Part shown: piece after piece, positions 31,059 through 44,300 of the stretch
How the letters are laid out: the number at the start of each line of letters is the position of its first letter
Position numbering within the stretch: position 1 is the stretch's first letter
Source of the DNA: Panaeolus papilionaceus
Taxonomy: Eukaryota > Basidiomycota > Agaricomycetes > Agaricales
NCBI GenBank assembly: GCA_015501605.1
Contig: JADNRZ010000010.1
Coordinates: 1,612,001 to 1,676,000, forward strand
DNA length: 64,000 nt
Direction: 5' to 3'
Position numbers and translations under genes: made by a program
Notes under the pieces: generated by a model
What the model saw: the letters and a program-made list of their open reading frames with translations, nothing else
Database searches by the model: none
Told to the model about the DNA's origin: nothing

Positions 31059-34000
31059 ATGGCCCGTGCAACGCGTCTGTCCACCAAAAAAGCCTCTATG
31101 GCAACCTCGGCGTCAGCTACGCCCATATCTTATGCTTCTTCGACGTTTGACTCGCGCCCAGAATCCGTTGCTACCGACGAACCTCTTGAAAGCCCTGCCA
31201 CATCAGAAGAGGACGACGAACCCGCACCTAAAACTCGTCGAGCAAGCTTGAGGGGTTTGGCCAAGGGAAAACGGGCTGCCAGCAGCGACTTGGATGGTAA
31301 TGACGTTGTGGAGGTAAGACCTCCCAAGCGTCGCGCTGTGTCCCATGGGGTGTTTGTATCGTTGCCACAGACCACCAGTGCTAGTGCAAAGAGCAAGGGC
31401 AAGGGAAAAGCACAAGTACGTACCCTCATGATCATTAAACAATCTGTACATGCAACTAAAACAATACAACAGGCTATTTCTCCTTCCCCTCCTCGTATAA
31501 CCCGAGCCCCCAGCAAGGGGAAAGGGAAGGTAACTTGTGTCTCGTCAGACGACGACGAAGGCAATATCGAAGAGTCTGATGTCGTAGAAGTAGATGAATC
31601 TGATTCTGGTGAATCTGTATTTGAACCCAATGTCGAACAAGACGAAGAGGACGAAGAAATTATGCTTCAAGAGGCTATTCGCGAATCCATCCGCCATGCC
31701 AACGGTTCCAAAGCAGGAAGTTCCTCTGCTAGAAAACAAGGTCCAAGTGCAGCAAGCGTTACCAAAGCAAAAGCAGCCGAACGGCGCCTAACTGGCCGAG
31801 CTCTCAACACCGAAGAGGATGAATTTAATAGCGATAACATGGATGAGGATGAAGACGAGGAATCAGATGCAGAGTCATTGTCGGACATTGACTCAGAAGA
31901 TTCATCGGGTGATGATGAACCCCTTTCCGCCAAACTCAAAGCGAAGAAAAAGAACGCGCGGTTTAAGAGAAAGAAGAAGACCAACGAGGAATTGGCAGCA
32001 ATCACTTCCAAGAGGAAAGAAGAACGTGCACTGGCGGACAAGTTGGGCAGACGCCTGACCTATGTGCGTATACATGGTGTTTATGTTGGGGAGAAAGTGC
32101 TCATGAGTTTAGGCTGAGAGGAGCACTCTTGCTCTTCATAGGCATCACCCCGAATTAAGAGATGTTTGGGGAGACCTTGAGTCCAACATACCCATTGTGC
32201 AGCCACGAAAAGCTGACCAACCGGAGAATCTAAAAGTCACTCTTCTTCCTTTCCAGCAAGAAAGTTTGTTTTGGATGAGGGAACAAGAAAAAACCGTCTG
32301 GGCTGGAGGAATGTTAGCTGTAAGTATTGTTGCACTGTCCTTTATGCTTGTCGCTCATGTTGTCTGTGTATAGGATGAGATGGGGTACGAAACGATGTGT
32401 CATCTTGTAGGGATTAAAGCTGACAATTTGCCTTAAAGAATGGGTAAAACTATCCAGATCATCTCTCTCATTGTATCGGATGGCAATAAGCCCAATCTTG
32501 TAGTTGCGTGAGTGGGCACCTTTTTAACACCAGTTGTTCGTTTTCTCATAATTCTCCTTCCTCAGACCCACGGTCGCTGTTATGCAATGGAGAAATGAGA
32601 TTAATACTCATACCACTGGGATGAAAGTCCTCGTTTGGCACGGGTCCACTCGCGAGACCAACCACGACGAACTCAAAAAATATGACGTGGTACGTAGTGT
32701 TCCAAACCTACTCCTATTTTGCAGAAATGTTGACCGCTGGAACAGGTTATCACAACGTACTCCGTTATGGAGAGGTGGGAACCTCTTTCCTCCCTGCTGT
32801 ACGGTTTTTCTGATTATTTCATCCAGTTGTTTCCGAAAACAAGAGCAGGGATTCAAACGAAAGGGTGTCCTTGTCAAGGAAGATTCGCCTGTTCACCGAA
32901 TTCATTGGAACAGAATCATCCTCGACGAAGCACACAACATCAAGGAACGTTCAACTAACACCGCAAAGGCAGCTTTTGAGCTCAAAGGCGATTATCGTTG
33001 GTGTCTTTCTGGAACACCGCTTCAAAATCGAGTAGGAGAACTCTACAGTCTTGTGCGCTTCTTGGGCGGCGATCCATTTGCGTATTACTTTTGTGAGTTA
33101 AGCTTGAGCTCCCCAACGCGGAATTATTTCTGACGGCCTCAACTTTAGGCAAGAATTGCGACTGTAAGTCGCTTCATTGGAAGTTCTCTGATAAGAGAAC
33201 CTGTGATGGTGAATTTTATATCCTTTGACCTTGTCTGAGAAGTACCTTATTGATTTTTCTCCTGAAGATTGTCACCATAGTCCCATGCACCATGTAATTA
33301 ACTCGTCGCCCCCTGTGTCCCCCTACTGTGCTAACATTTCCTCTCAGACATGCTTTTGGAACAACGAAATCCTCACGCCTATCCAAAAGCATGGTATGGT
33401 CGGTCCAGGCCAGACCGCCTTCAAGAAACTGCGTATTCTTTTAGATAGGATGATGCTTCGTCGCACCAAGGTTAAATTATTTATTTTTTTCCTTCGAAGG
33501 CTATGATTAACTTCGTAACTCGCAGCTTCAACGCGCAGACGACCTGGGACTTCCACCGCGTACAGTTATTGTCCGCAAAGACTATTTCAGCCCCGAAGAG
33601 AAAGAGCTCTACCTCTCACTCTTCTCTGACGCTAAGCGGCAATTCAGCACTTATCTCGACCAGGGAACCGTTTTAAACAGTAAGCTTACCTCTATATTCT
33701 CTCCTTCCAGACGTTTCATTCATGAATACCCGCAGATTATTCCAATATTTTCAGCTTGTACGTTATCCAGAACTTCTCATATATTTATTTGACTGAACTT
33801 CTAATTTTCTTAGATTGACTCGGATGCGACAAATGGCATGCCACCCTGATCTCGTTCTTAGAAGCAAGACGAACGCCTCCAAATTCATCCCAGACGAGTA
33901 CGACGAGGCTACTGTGTGCCGTATATGCAATGACATCGCCGAGGATGCGATCCAGTCCAAGTGTCGCCATATTTTCGACAGGGAGTGTATCAGGCAGTAC

Positions 34001-35013
34001 TTGGAAAGCACTCCTAGCGACACAAAAGGCGTAAGTTTTGCACAGACCTCACATATGACAGTTCTTTTCTCAAAAAAAATTACCCTCTCTAGCCTGTTTG
34101 TCCCGTATGTCATTTACCCCTCACCATCGACCTCGAAGCTGCTGCATTAGAAATCGAGGAAAACGACATCAAAGCTCGACAAGGTATTCTTGGACGACTC
34201 AACCTTGATAACTGGAGATCATCATCCAAAATCGAGGCATTGGTCGAGGAGCTATCTAACCTTCGGCTGAAGGATGCCACGACGAAGAGTCTGGTATTCA
34301 GTCAATTCGTCAACTTTCTGGATTTAATTGCGTTTAGGCTGCAAAGGGCTGGTTTCAAGGTGTGTGTCTACTCCAGGTGTTATTCTTTTCTAATCAACCT
34401 TTTTAGATTTGCCGTCTGGAAGGAACAATGTCACCCCAAGCCCGTGATGCCACCATTAAACACTTCAGTATGTTTCTCTCTGAGTTGCGTGCCTTCTAGG
34501 TGAATTTTCTAACTTGTTTTCATAGTGAACAGCGTCGACGTAACCGTGTTTTTGGTTAGCTTGAAGGCTGGTGGTGTTGCCTTGAACTTGACAGAGGCAT
34601 CCCGCGTTTATCTGATGGACAGCTGGTGGAATCCAGCAGTCGAATACCGTACGTCACATTCCATACATTGACATATAGCCCCTTGTCTCATGTTCAATAC
34701 AGAGGCCATGGATCGCATCCATCGTCTTGGACAAAAGCGTCCAGTAGAAGCTATCAAGCTTGTGGTTGAAGACAGTATCGAGAGCCGTATTGTGCAGCTT
34801 CAAGAAAAGAAGAGCGCCATGGTCGACGCTACCCTATCCTCTGATGATTCGGTTCGTTTAAAGGCGTTTCCATTCATCTTCCCTATACTCATCCATGTCC
34901 GTAAATTAGGCAATGGGCCGTTTAACTCCCGAAGACGTAAGTTGTAATTCCTAACCACGTTTGACTTCGTACTGACACTTTCGAACTAGTTGGGCTTCCT
35001 GTTCCGATTGTAA
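31059..35013 (+). CDS. RAD16: Rad16-like SNF2 ATPase with RING finger
   Basis: Rad16 works with Rad7 in global-genome nucleotide excision repair as a DNA-dependent ATPase and ubiquitin-ligase component. The gene has at least a dozen introns. The start at 31059 begins a disordered acidic N-terminus of about 330 residues. The SNF2 domain follows, with DEMGMGKT (spanning an intron), LDEAHNIK and SGTPLQN. A cysteine-rich insert (CKNCDC) follows PFAYYF, as in other Rad16 proteins. The RING finger is [20 protein letters not shown] with its second half [10 protein letters not shown]. The helicase C domain has [25 protein letters not shown] and [12 protein letters not shown]. The C-terminus is LGFLFRL. 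This order of domains is characteristic of the Rad16 group rather than Rad5, which has an additional HIRAN domain. Confidence 0.88.
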
Positions 35014-36199
35014 CCTTTTCGCCGTGTTTTGGGTTTTATGACCTTGTCTTCTACTTTGTATTAATATGGGATGTCCTGTTTTATAAAGTATACCACCATC
35101 CCATTTCCTTGTCGATGTTTTCCTGTATATACATGTAGGTGATTTGATTAGGTTCTTTGAATCTATTTTGCTTAATTGGCTTGATTGCCTGCCAGTCCTA
35201 ATTTATTGATTGACGCGACCTTTGATGAGCGCTGAACAGTGGGAGGGCGAATGGGAAATGAAAACAAAGAAGAAATGTGAGGGTAAGTCAAAGTGTGAGG
35301 GTGAAGGAGTTGGTGTGAGATGAATGAGGATGTGAAAAAGCGCTCGTGTACGAGTTTGTGGAGTCTGGATAGCTGAGGTTTGAAGAGGAAGGGTGAGGGT
35401 GATGGAGAGAGGCCCAGGTCGGCCATGGCCACACTGAGAGACGAAACAAACGATAAAGGAGCAGAAACCGACGACAGCGGCGACTAGGAACGAAGCCAAT
35501 GACGGTGGCTACGTTAGGGCGACGAGGATACGAAGAACGAGCAAGAAAATTAAACCAGACACGGCCGGCGACGCTGAGAGACGACAAATTACCACCGGAA
35601 ACGAACCAGACGACGGCTGGTATGACTGCTAAGACAAAACGAAATGGGAACGAAGTTCAGACACGAAATCTGGGGAGGTAAGAATGATCCTTCAATTCCT
35701 TGAGGTAAACTAGAGTACAAAAGATACTGTAACGACAGATGTGTGTTTACAACATGAGAAAGAGAATGAAAATTTATTGAGGTTGACATGCGAAACAAAG
35801 AAACAAAAGATGGAACAGGGATTTTTGAATAAATGAATGAAAAGAAGTTGTATGAAAATTTAAAGTATGGTAGGTAGTGCGGGCGTGATAGTGTGCGTGT
35901 GTGAGCGCTAGTCCAAAAACGCGAAAGCGGAGGAATCACCGTAACGTTTGGCTTTGCTGGACGTTGAAACTTGAACCCCTGTTTTCTTCTTTCATATCTG
36001 CAATTCAGTCTTTGATTTGGTGCACAAGGCCCACTAACCATGCAGCGAAACCCAGGATCGGCCACTTCCTTTGCCTTCTGCTTATAACCCAGCTTAGTTG
36101 TAAATAAGAAACCCCAAGGATACATAAGTATTCTCGCCTTCTCTCCAACACGATAAACCTTCCATTTAAAGTTCCAAAAGCATTTATTCAGTTGTTAAC
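35014..36199. other. Convergent intergenic region, purine-rich strand, no gene seen
   Basis: About 1.2 kb between two converging genes. The plus strand from 35220 to 35700 is rich in G and A, which makes long spurious open frames on the other strand (Phe-, Ser- and Leu-rich). I see no domain, RNA gene or repeat. Confidence 0.5.
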
Positions 36200-37378
36200 C
36201 TATGACTGAGAACCCAGAGATGATACCACGTGTGCCACAAGTTCTCTCATCACCTTCGCTTTCTCCGTGCCAATAAGCAGAACTTCTTCATGTGAGACAA
36301 CCTTAGGTGCTTCCCTTTCAATCACCTGGCCAGCAAGCTAGAATCATAGATAAAAGATAGAAAATCAGTTATGAGCTTTTTCGAAATTGAACCGTCACAG
36401 AATAGCATCACCTCTGCCTTTACTTCGTCACGAATGCTGGAGTAACTGTCAGGAATGATGACGAAGTTTGTCACCAAACTCAAGACCATCACATTGACGC
36501 TCTCTTCTCTGGCAGCCAGAACCTCAGGAACGGTACTCATTCCGACAACGTCTGCGCCAGCCCGACGCAGGAAGCGTCCCTCAGCAGGTGATTCGTATGT
36601 CGGTCCGCTCACCCAGGCGTAAACTCCTTCAGCGAGAGCAGAGTCGTCTAGTTGGAGGTGATGGGCGGCTAAGAACGCCATTCGACGAAGGGAAGTGGAG
36701 TACGCATCAGATAATGGCAGGAAGCGCGGAAGGTCTAGGGACACCTGAGGACCGAGCAATGGGTTCATCCCTGTAAGATTTGGAAGGGCCAGATGATCCT
36801 GAATGACGACGACTTCGAAGAATGCATGGGGTTAAACTCCCTCTAAACACGTAAAGGGGCGGGCTCACTTGTTCCAACAGGAATTTGAGGGTTCAGCGAG
36901 CCTGCCGCATTCGTGACTGGTAAAATGATCGAGGTTTACATTTACGTCTTGCGAAAGAGTGATCATGAAGGGACATACTGATCATATCCTTTACCCCTAA
37001 CCTCGCCATTACCCTGACTGGATAGACAACCGCTGAAAGCCCATGTCCTTCATACGGATGGAACTAAGCTTTGTTTTAGCGATGAATACCAGATGAGTTG
37101 AGTGAGCCAATGCTCACCCGACCAAGCATCGCAACAACTGGGACTGTACCCAAGTATCCTAAAGCCAGCTCACTCTTGTGTCCAGGGACAGTGCTGGTAG
37201 AAAAGCCGGGGATATTGGAGTATGGAATTCTGTGGACATCCCTGATGACCTCGACGAGGCCGCTCAGGCCTGAACCGCAGATAATTCCGACTTGAGGACG
37301 ATGGAGACTCTCCGGAAGGTTAGACCGAATTGCAGCGATTGAATCGTTGAACGAAGACGCGATGGATGGAGCACTCAT
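36200..37378 (-). CDS. PNP1: Purine nucleoside phosphorylase
   Basis: The enzyme cleaves inosine and guanosine with phosphate to give the free base and ribose-1-phosphate, in purine salvage. Five exons join in frame: 37378-37118, 37063-36979, 36916-36869, 36812-36412 and 36337-36200, giving 310 residues, close to the family's usual length. Trimeric PNP motifs appear in order: GIICGSGLSGL, TVPGHKSELALGYLG, RFHPYEGHG (at an exon junction), TNAAGSLNPQIPVGT, the purine-site segment YAWVSGPTYESPAEGRFLR and GADVVGMSTVPEV. Asn in VTNFVIIP and Glu in the PTYE segment fit the base- and ribose-binding positions. The assignment is strong. It is a housekeeping gene bounded by a large gene-free interval on its upstream side. 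Confidence 0.92.
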
Positions 37379-40300
37379 GTTCGCTAAGAGTCGGTCTTAT
37401 AATGTCGGTGTTGATGGTAGAAGTGGTTTGGATGTGAGAGATTGAGGAAAGGGGAACGATTCATAATTCAAATTGGGTCGGGGATGGATCACAAGAGACA
37501 CGTAGAATCTGATAAGGCATTTTGCCCATGTGCTGCGTTCCAGCGGCGGGCTAGCTCCGAATACTATCATATGCTACCCCGCCATTGGACAGCGAAACTA
37601 TCGTTTTCGCCACCACTATGGGTGAAGAAGTCCCACTTGACGACTAAGGTTTCACCAGTACATGACGCAGGTGCTCCCGTACCATAGAGCCAAACGAGTG
37701 CTCGATCTTCGAGCCATCGAAATTGAGGAAATGACCCAGCTTGGTCGTAACAGGGTTTAGTGGCCGGGTCTTCGGTGCAGCCCTCAGAGTGCGGGCTGGC
37801 GTCTGGTACAGTGGTAGTGCTGAAGATGCTTATTGACATTCGTAAAGTTTGAAGCCTGAATCGCTCTGATAATCATCGCCGATGAATGGCACGTGCGGTG
37901 CGGTCTAGATTAGCAGAATTTTGACGACTTTAACACACTGTTGTGGTGAATTTACCTCCAAGATGCTCAACAAGATTGCGGTTTGAACCAAGCGCTGAGG
38001 TGGCGGAGCCTAGCCTAGCCTAGCACGCGTCGCCACGCGAAGCTGTTGATTCTTGAAGCAGGGCGCTCGGACTTTCCCGAATCAAGCCGGTCGTCGTTCT
38101 GCACATCGCAACGTTGGTCGTTATGCTCTTTTTCATGAACTTCAACCTTGTTTTCTGTTTGCTCTCAACTTTTTTCGTGCTTCGTCGGGACTTGTCTATG
38201 AAACATCCTCTGGAGCAGACTTGGCGTTTTTGGTTTGCTCGATCTATCGTCAGGATCATATGGTCGTGGACTTGCTCATCGTCGCTGAGCCTGAAATATT
38301 CCAATAAACAGCACCAATTGAGAATGCTACTAGGGTGATGAATCAATCTCGAACGCCCCTAGCTCACCTGTCCAGGGACGTTAGTTATATCTGCGCAGCG
38401 GTACCGATGATGTTCGAAAATGGATCCTTCTTAGCCGGGCAACCGACATGTTTAATTTGTTGCCCTCTGCCGTTCTTATTCAATTCTGTAGCACTACGGA
38501 TGGCATTTTGGTGACCCATTCTGACCTTTCATGAGATCTTACAAGTAATTATCATCTTTATGTGTCTAATCTCTATGTGCTGGACCATCTTACTCCACAA
38601 GGACGATTGTTTGAAAATACAAACCTTGTTTCCCCGCTGGAGTCTCTGGCATCAATTCACATACATATCACTTACGAACATTGGTGCTGATGCCTGCCCT
38701 CTGCCTGGTCCAGTCGCCGTTATATCCCATTCTTCGAATGTTCCTCTATTCTGACTCGATCCATAGGACCCCTATCCCTTGTAGAACAAATGTCACTGAG
38801 CCTGGCAGGGATGTTTCTTATCTATGAAACGCATCACCTGAAGGCGTCTCACAAAACGCCCATGACGAGAACATGGGTCTACTTCTTCACTTACTGACCT
38901 GGATACATATTTTCTTTAATTTCCTGACGGTGAAACCCGTACTAAAAGCAAATCAAAGCCCCCGAAACTAATTGTGTGTTCTATGAACTTACCAAATTCA
39001 TATTGCTCGCAATAAGAATGCCCTCTGAATCTGGCACAGGTCCTGCATTATCTCTGGTTCTCAGGACCCATTTAGCAAACATCCTATTATCAGAAGGGTA
39101 TTGGTGGAGTGTCCTGGGCCTACCTCGAGTTTCTATTGCCATTCCACCACACGGAGGAAATAATCGGGCGATCATGATTCCCTGGCACAGGGAAAGGCTC
39201 TCCTCAATGTCATTCCTATTTCGAGCGCGGTCGATCCCAACCACTGGACTATCTTACCATATCCGAGCTCGTTATCGAATCCAACTACCCATCGTGATGC
39301 CTATGCGAAAGGTCATGAGAATGCCAGATAACGTGCAAAGGTGCTGGATTTCTTGGATATGTATATCTCTCTTCTATCAACTTTTCACTTGTATCCTACA
39401 TGCTGGCTAGCCTTCTGTGGAAAAGAAAATTTGACGATAACGCCAGTGCCAACTTCCCAGAATCCGTTACTGTCTTATGGCCGTTGAAAATTAGGCCCCA
39501 TTTATATGCACCTCACGAAATGCTGCATGCACAGCCGACACGCTTCGGAGCTTAGGCTATCAGAGATTCAACACGATTCATTTTCGTCTTGGGTTTTAAT
39601 ATGAGATCACGATCCTTCTGGAAAATATCCTTGTCTAGCAAAGCCTCTCAGGTCTGGTGCTCAATCCCCGCAGTGCGGAGTACCAGGGACGATAACCCAC
39701 CGCCGAAAACTGGGACTTAGCAGCACTGGGCTTCCTAGAAAAACATAGAGATGTAATCATTAGAACATACAAGCAACCCTGGCCACCAATGCCGCCCCGA
39801 CATTTGGGCATCATCCCCCGTGTATACATAAGTAAATACATGACTTATCATCCCGCCGTCAATTTCTATTCATTGAACGTTGTTTTGCACAATCTTCATT
39901 GGCTTCGCCGTTTCGCAGCTGAGACGTCCGGGGTAGGCGCGTGTGCTTGAATGCCCTGTCTGGGATACGCTCCAAGTCGTATGACTATCAGCGTTTTCAT
40001 GGGAAACGGATCTCTAAACCACCAAACTTGCGTATATCCTGTGTACAGATCTATCGCAATCAAGACCAACAGATCTATCTTTTCGGCGGTGTCATCTGGG
40101 AAATTTTCTGTCAGTGGGCAAGGCATCGTCCAATGGCAAGTGCAAACAGACCAACGGAACTGCGATGGCGTGGTTTGCCAATTGATTCGCGTAAGACTTT
40201 CAAGAACAGCACCAATATGTGGTGGCCCTTCGACATGAGCTAACGTCGCTGTCTCCGATTTTACAAACAAAAGAATAAGGTACGGCGGCGTGATGAACAT

Positions 40301-41399
40301 TTAGTTTGTAGTCTACACTTACTCCAACACCTTCCAGCGATTCTATCTGCAAAAAAAACTGGACAATTGAGGCAGGGCGCCGTCGGGCGTGACGCTCCTG
40401 CCATGAGGCTACCGAGGAGCTTTTTCAATGTGACCGTCGACCCTGAACCCAACATTGGACGGTCGGACCCTGCCAAACTATATTATGAAATACCCCATTT
40501 GTAAATCGCAGATACTGAAAGCCCCTCCGCATGAGGGACCCCCGACCCCTCAGAAGCGACTACCAAAATGACAGCAACGTCCGAATAGACGGTGTTGAGT
40601 GCCACAAAGGTCTATAGAAGTGGGGTAATAGTCAGGACAGCGCCCTTAGGCTTAGCCAGGGCGCTATGGGTCCCCCTGTGATCAAAAGTCCAGCGAAAGA
40701 CAAGAGGGTCCGTCCAGCCTAAGCAGTATGCATGGCGTTGCAGGGCAGGATATTTATGATAATAACGCACCTTACTCGACCGATCTGCACGAGTCCTGCG
40801 TCCTGAGAGATGCATTAGCGAAATTCCAAGGGGATATGTTGGGAAATAATGCTAACGGCCAACCAACGGAAGTCGGAAACCTGGAGAACTCAAGACTCTT
40901 CGTCGTTTCATGTACATATGTGCGGGTGCAAATCATGTCGAGACATCGGCTCCTTTCTCTGCACCAAAGGTAAGGTCTGGAACTTCTAAAATCATGAAGG
41001 AAAGTTAAACGAAAAGCATTCAAAATGTGTACCATTCGAACGAAAAAAAGTTTACAAGGTTTATTTAGTTTGTATGAGGTATCGAAAAAGGAAGCCTAAG
41101 GGATACAGCGGATGAAAGCAAATGGTAATCATAACAGAATGTGGGGAAATTATTACTTGGTTGGATAGGATGAATGTGGTGAAATGCAAGTGAGGATAGC
41201 GGATAACAATGTGAAAGAGCGGAATGAACAAATGAATGGGACCAAAAATCGTTTACCAATAAAAAGGGGGCTATTAAGTCGGAATAGCCCAATAAGATAT
41301 TTAAATTGACGACATAAACGACTGGGTAAGGAGAGTAGGAGAGTATAGTCAAAGACGAAGTGGAAAGAACGACAAAGGAGGATATTAGGACCAGACGAA
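37379..41399. other. Gene-poor stretch of about 4 kb
   Basis: I find no gene I can support. Open frames at 38976-39410 (plus) and 39896-40300 (minus) are longer than most here but have no recognised motif, no signal peptide and no convincing splicing. They might be decayed mobile-element fragments. No terminal repeats, tRNA or microsatellite stood out. Confidence 0.45.
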
Positions 41400-44300
41400 T
41401 CATCGACTGCTATAATTTTGATTATCTGAAAGCGAGAGTCAGCACGACAAGTTCGATGGAAAGCAACAAGATGGACATACTATAAAGGCTGTAATGTTCT
41501 GCAGGGAGGTACATTTGTTGAGTCGGAGAAGATTGTTGTTGTTGCTGATGCTGATGCTGTTGGTGATGCGACTGGGGATGAGCAGGCTGCGTCGCATGGC
41601 CCATCTGCACAGACTGCTGGATGTCATACGCCTGAGAACCAAATTGAGGGTAACTTTGGTATTCGTTCCAAAATTGCTGCTGGTATCTCCTGGGGAGGGC
41701 GTTGGTTTGAGACTCCTGGCTGGTATGAGAGTGCATCCTGGAGTGAGAAGGTTGGATAGAGGTGTCAAGCCCGGTGCTGTAGAGCTGAGGTATCACCGCG
41801 GTAGAGATGGGCGCATTGAGGTCACTCGAGGGAAGCTCTGCTCCATGCCAGTAGCTCGAGTTAATCATATTAGCTGACGACATAGAGGACGCTGTCGCCA
41901 CCGGGGCGGGTTGTGGGTCGATGAAACCACCAGTGTTGCTGTAGACAGTCGGGCCGGTCCCATGTGTATGAGAAGAAAAGTCTCCATGAAGAGTCGGCGG
42001 AAGGTTGTGGCGTTGGGTTGGCATGTAACTGGCATTATAGGACGAACCTAGAGTTCCAGAGTGGGTGTGGTTGAAAGAATCGTCGAGATCCCCCTCAGCG
42101 GCTCGTTTGTTCCGTTCTGGGTGGTGAGGTGTGACAAGGAGCTCCCCAACATTTTCACCTGTAGCTGGTTTAGCACCCCGGAAAAGGTCAAGTGCCCTAG
42201 CAGCACTTGGCCACACGATCTGCATCGCGCGCAAGGCATTCATGCATTTTGACAGCCCCACACGAGCTTGAGGGTCGTTCGGGTGTACGGTGACTAAATG
42301 GAAAGATGAGACCGATGACCGAGAGAGATAGCATTGAAAAAAACTTACGTGTCGTGTCATGCATGATGCTTGCCGTGAAGACATAATAGCAAAGGAAAAC
42401 AGGTGCTCGGATGAGTGAATAACGTTCCTGGTATTGAGAAACAATTGAAGTGATGTGGTTGGCTGCAGCATTGCAAAGCTCGTAGCTCTTGGTCGCAAGA
42501 GCACGGAGTTCAAGGTCGTCCGACTCTTCCGGCTTATTCTTTGCCTGTAGAACATGCCGAATACTGTATAGAAATTTAGTCAGACATATGTGCCACAGGG
42601 AAGGGAAATAAAAAACATACAAGGGTCGGTGAAGCAGCAGTACGGCACACCAATATTGCATGTGGAGTGTGAGGACGTTGGGAAGATGTTTAGTTCCAGG
42701 TTTTGACGCCCCCGGTTCATATCGCAGATGTTCAGGCAATGACAAGTACCACTTGTCCAACTCTTTTTCTAGAAGGTCTGATTCTGCGTGACGACTGTTC
42801 AGTGGGCGCACGGCATAGATCCCTTGAACGATCATGCTTAGCAAACCAGCTGAGAAGTTTTTGGTCAGTCGAGCCTCGGTTAGGTGGGTCGAGAGACGGA
42901 AAGCACATACAGAGGCAAGCTGAGGCGTTAAAGCACGAAATGATCCGACCAGGCACGCCGATAGTCTCCCCATTGGCGGTAGATATTTTGAGTTCCTCAA
43001 ACTCCTCGGTGTCCTGCTCATTGGGAAGCGGTGTATCGAAATCGCGCTCGAAGATCATGAGGGGTCTCCCTGAACACAAAAAAAGAGTTCCCCAGTTAGC
43101 ATCACGTAAAGTCTGATATATATAGAATGATAAGAAAGACGATAAACTTACCAATGTACGCCGACACATATTTGTCCATGATGACACATCCAAACCATAT
43201 CCTCTTCCTTTCATTCAGCTCCCACTCGCTAAACAGACGACCGCCTAGTCCGGTGCGCTCCCATCCATCGGCACTGCGATGCATACCCAAGTCTTGAGCC
43301 ATACGAATAGCCATGCCGATATATGTCCATGATTGAGCCATGGCACCGATGCCGATTTCTCTAAAGCCCATCAAAAGCAGGGACTGGCAAGTAGAGGGTC
43401 TTGATGATGCGTATGTGCCGTCCAGGATAACCTTGGCATGGTTGAGGTAGTCGTCTCCGGCTTCCCACATCAAGGAGGAATCGGAAGGCTGAGGCGTCGT
43501 ACTCTCATCGTATCGCGAAGCGATAGCGAACATTGAAAAAAGTAACAGAGTAGGCACCTGTCGCAATCGTCTACCGAATGGAGAGGTACTGGATGCCAGC
43601 TCAGGCTCGGGTGACTCTGGGGAATCTGGGAAGGGTCTGTGACAAAATGAAGTCATCTGTCAGTGTCCTGCCATCTACGATTGAATTGGTAATGTGAAGA
43701 AGAAGACAAAAGAAGTGGCAAACGCAGTGCCATGAAACTCAAATATCCAGAAAAAGAGAAAAGACACCCACGAGGCCTTGTAAGCTGCAAAAAACGACCG
43801 CTTGTGGATGATCGGGAAATGAGGGTGGACATGAGCAAAGTAAAGGTTGATGAGGTGCTCTTGAACTTGTGGCGAGGGTAGCTTGGAAACGAATTCGTCC
43901 TCGCCATTGAGAGCGGTTGAGCCTGATGGTAATGGAGGCCAGACGCGAGCCTTCGGGAATCGCCTGTCGCGTCGAATGAGTAAAAATACCAGAAGCGAGA
44001 AATTCGGAAAAAGTACCAGATACCGCCTTCGTTTCTTTGATCAACTCGCTCCTTGTTTCCCAAAAGGTGAAGCCCACTAGCCTTGCCATGGTACCTCACC
44101 TGCTCATCTTCGTTGAGACTAAGTTGACCGACGGCGCCCACAAATTCATCTTCGCTCTCCGACGTCATACTTTCTGCACTGGAACTTCTGCGATCTTGAG
44201 CGAGATCTCTATTATTGCGTCGGAATTGAGTTTGAGCTGGGCTAACTCTGGACTTGTCCGCGTTCTGGTGCAGGGAAACGGCAGACCCTGGAGCGGAGTT

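Noticed and set aside
35589..36125. Minus-strand 178-codon open frame
   Set aside because: Phe/Ser/Leu-rich translation from a purine/pyrimidine-biased stretch, with no domain or splicing support.
38976..39410. Plus-strand 144-codon frame
   Set aside because: No recognisable domain, rich in Arg, Ile and Met, with comparable open frames on the opposite strand.
39896..40476. Possible two-exon minus-strand gene
   Set aside because: One frame begins at a TTG-type codon and the two pieces do not join with convincing splice sites.
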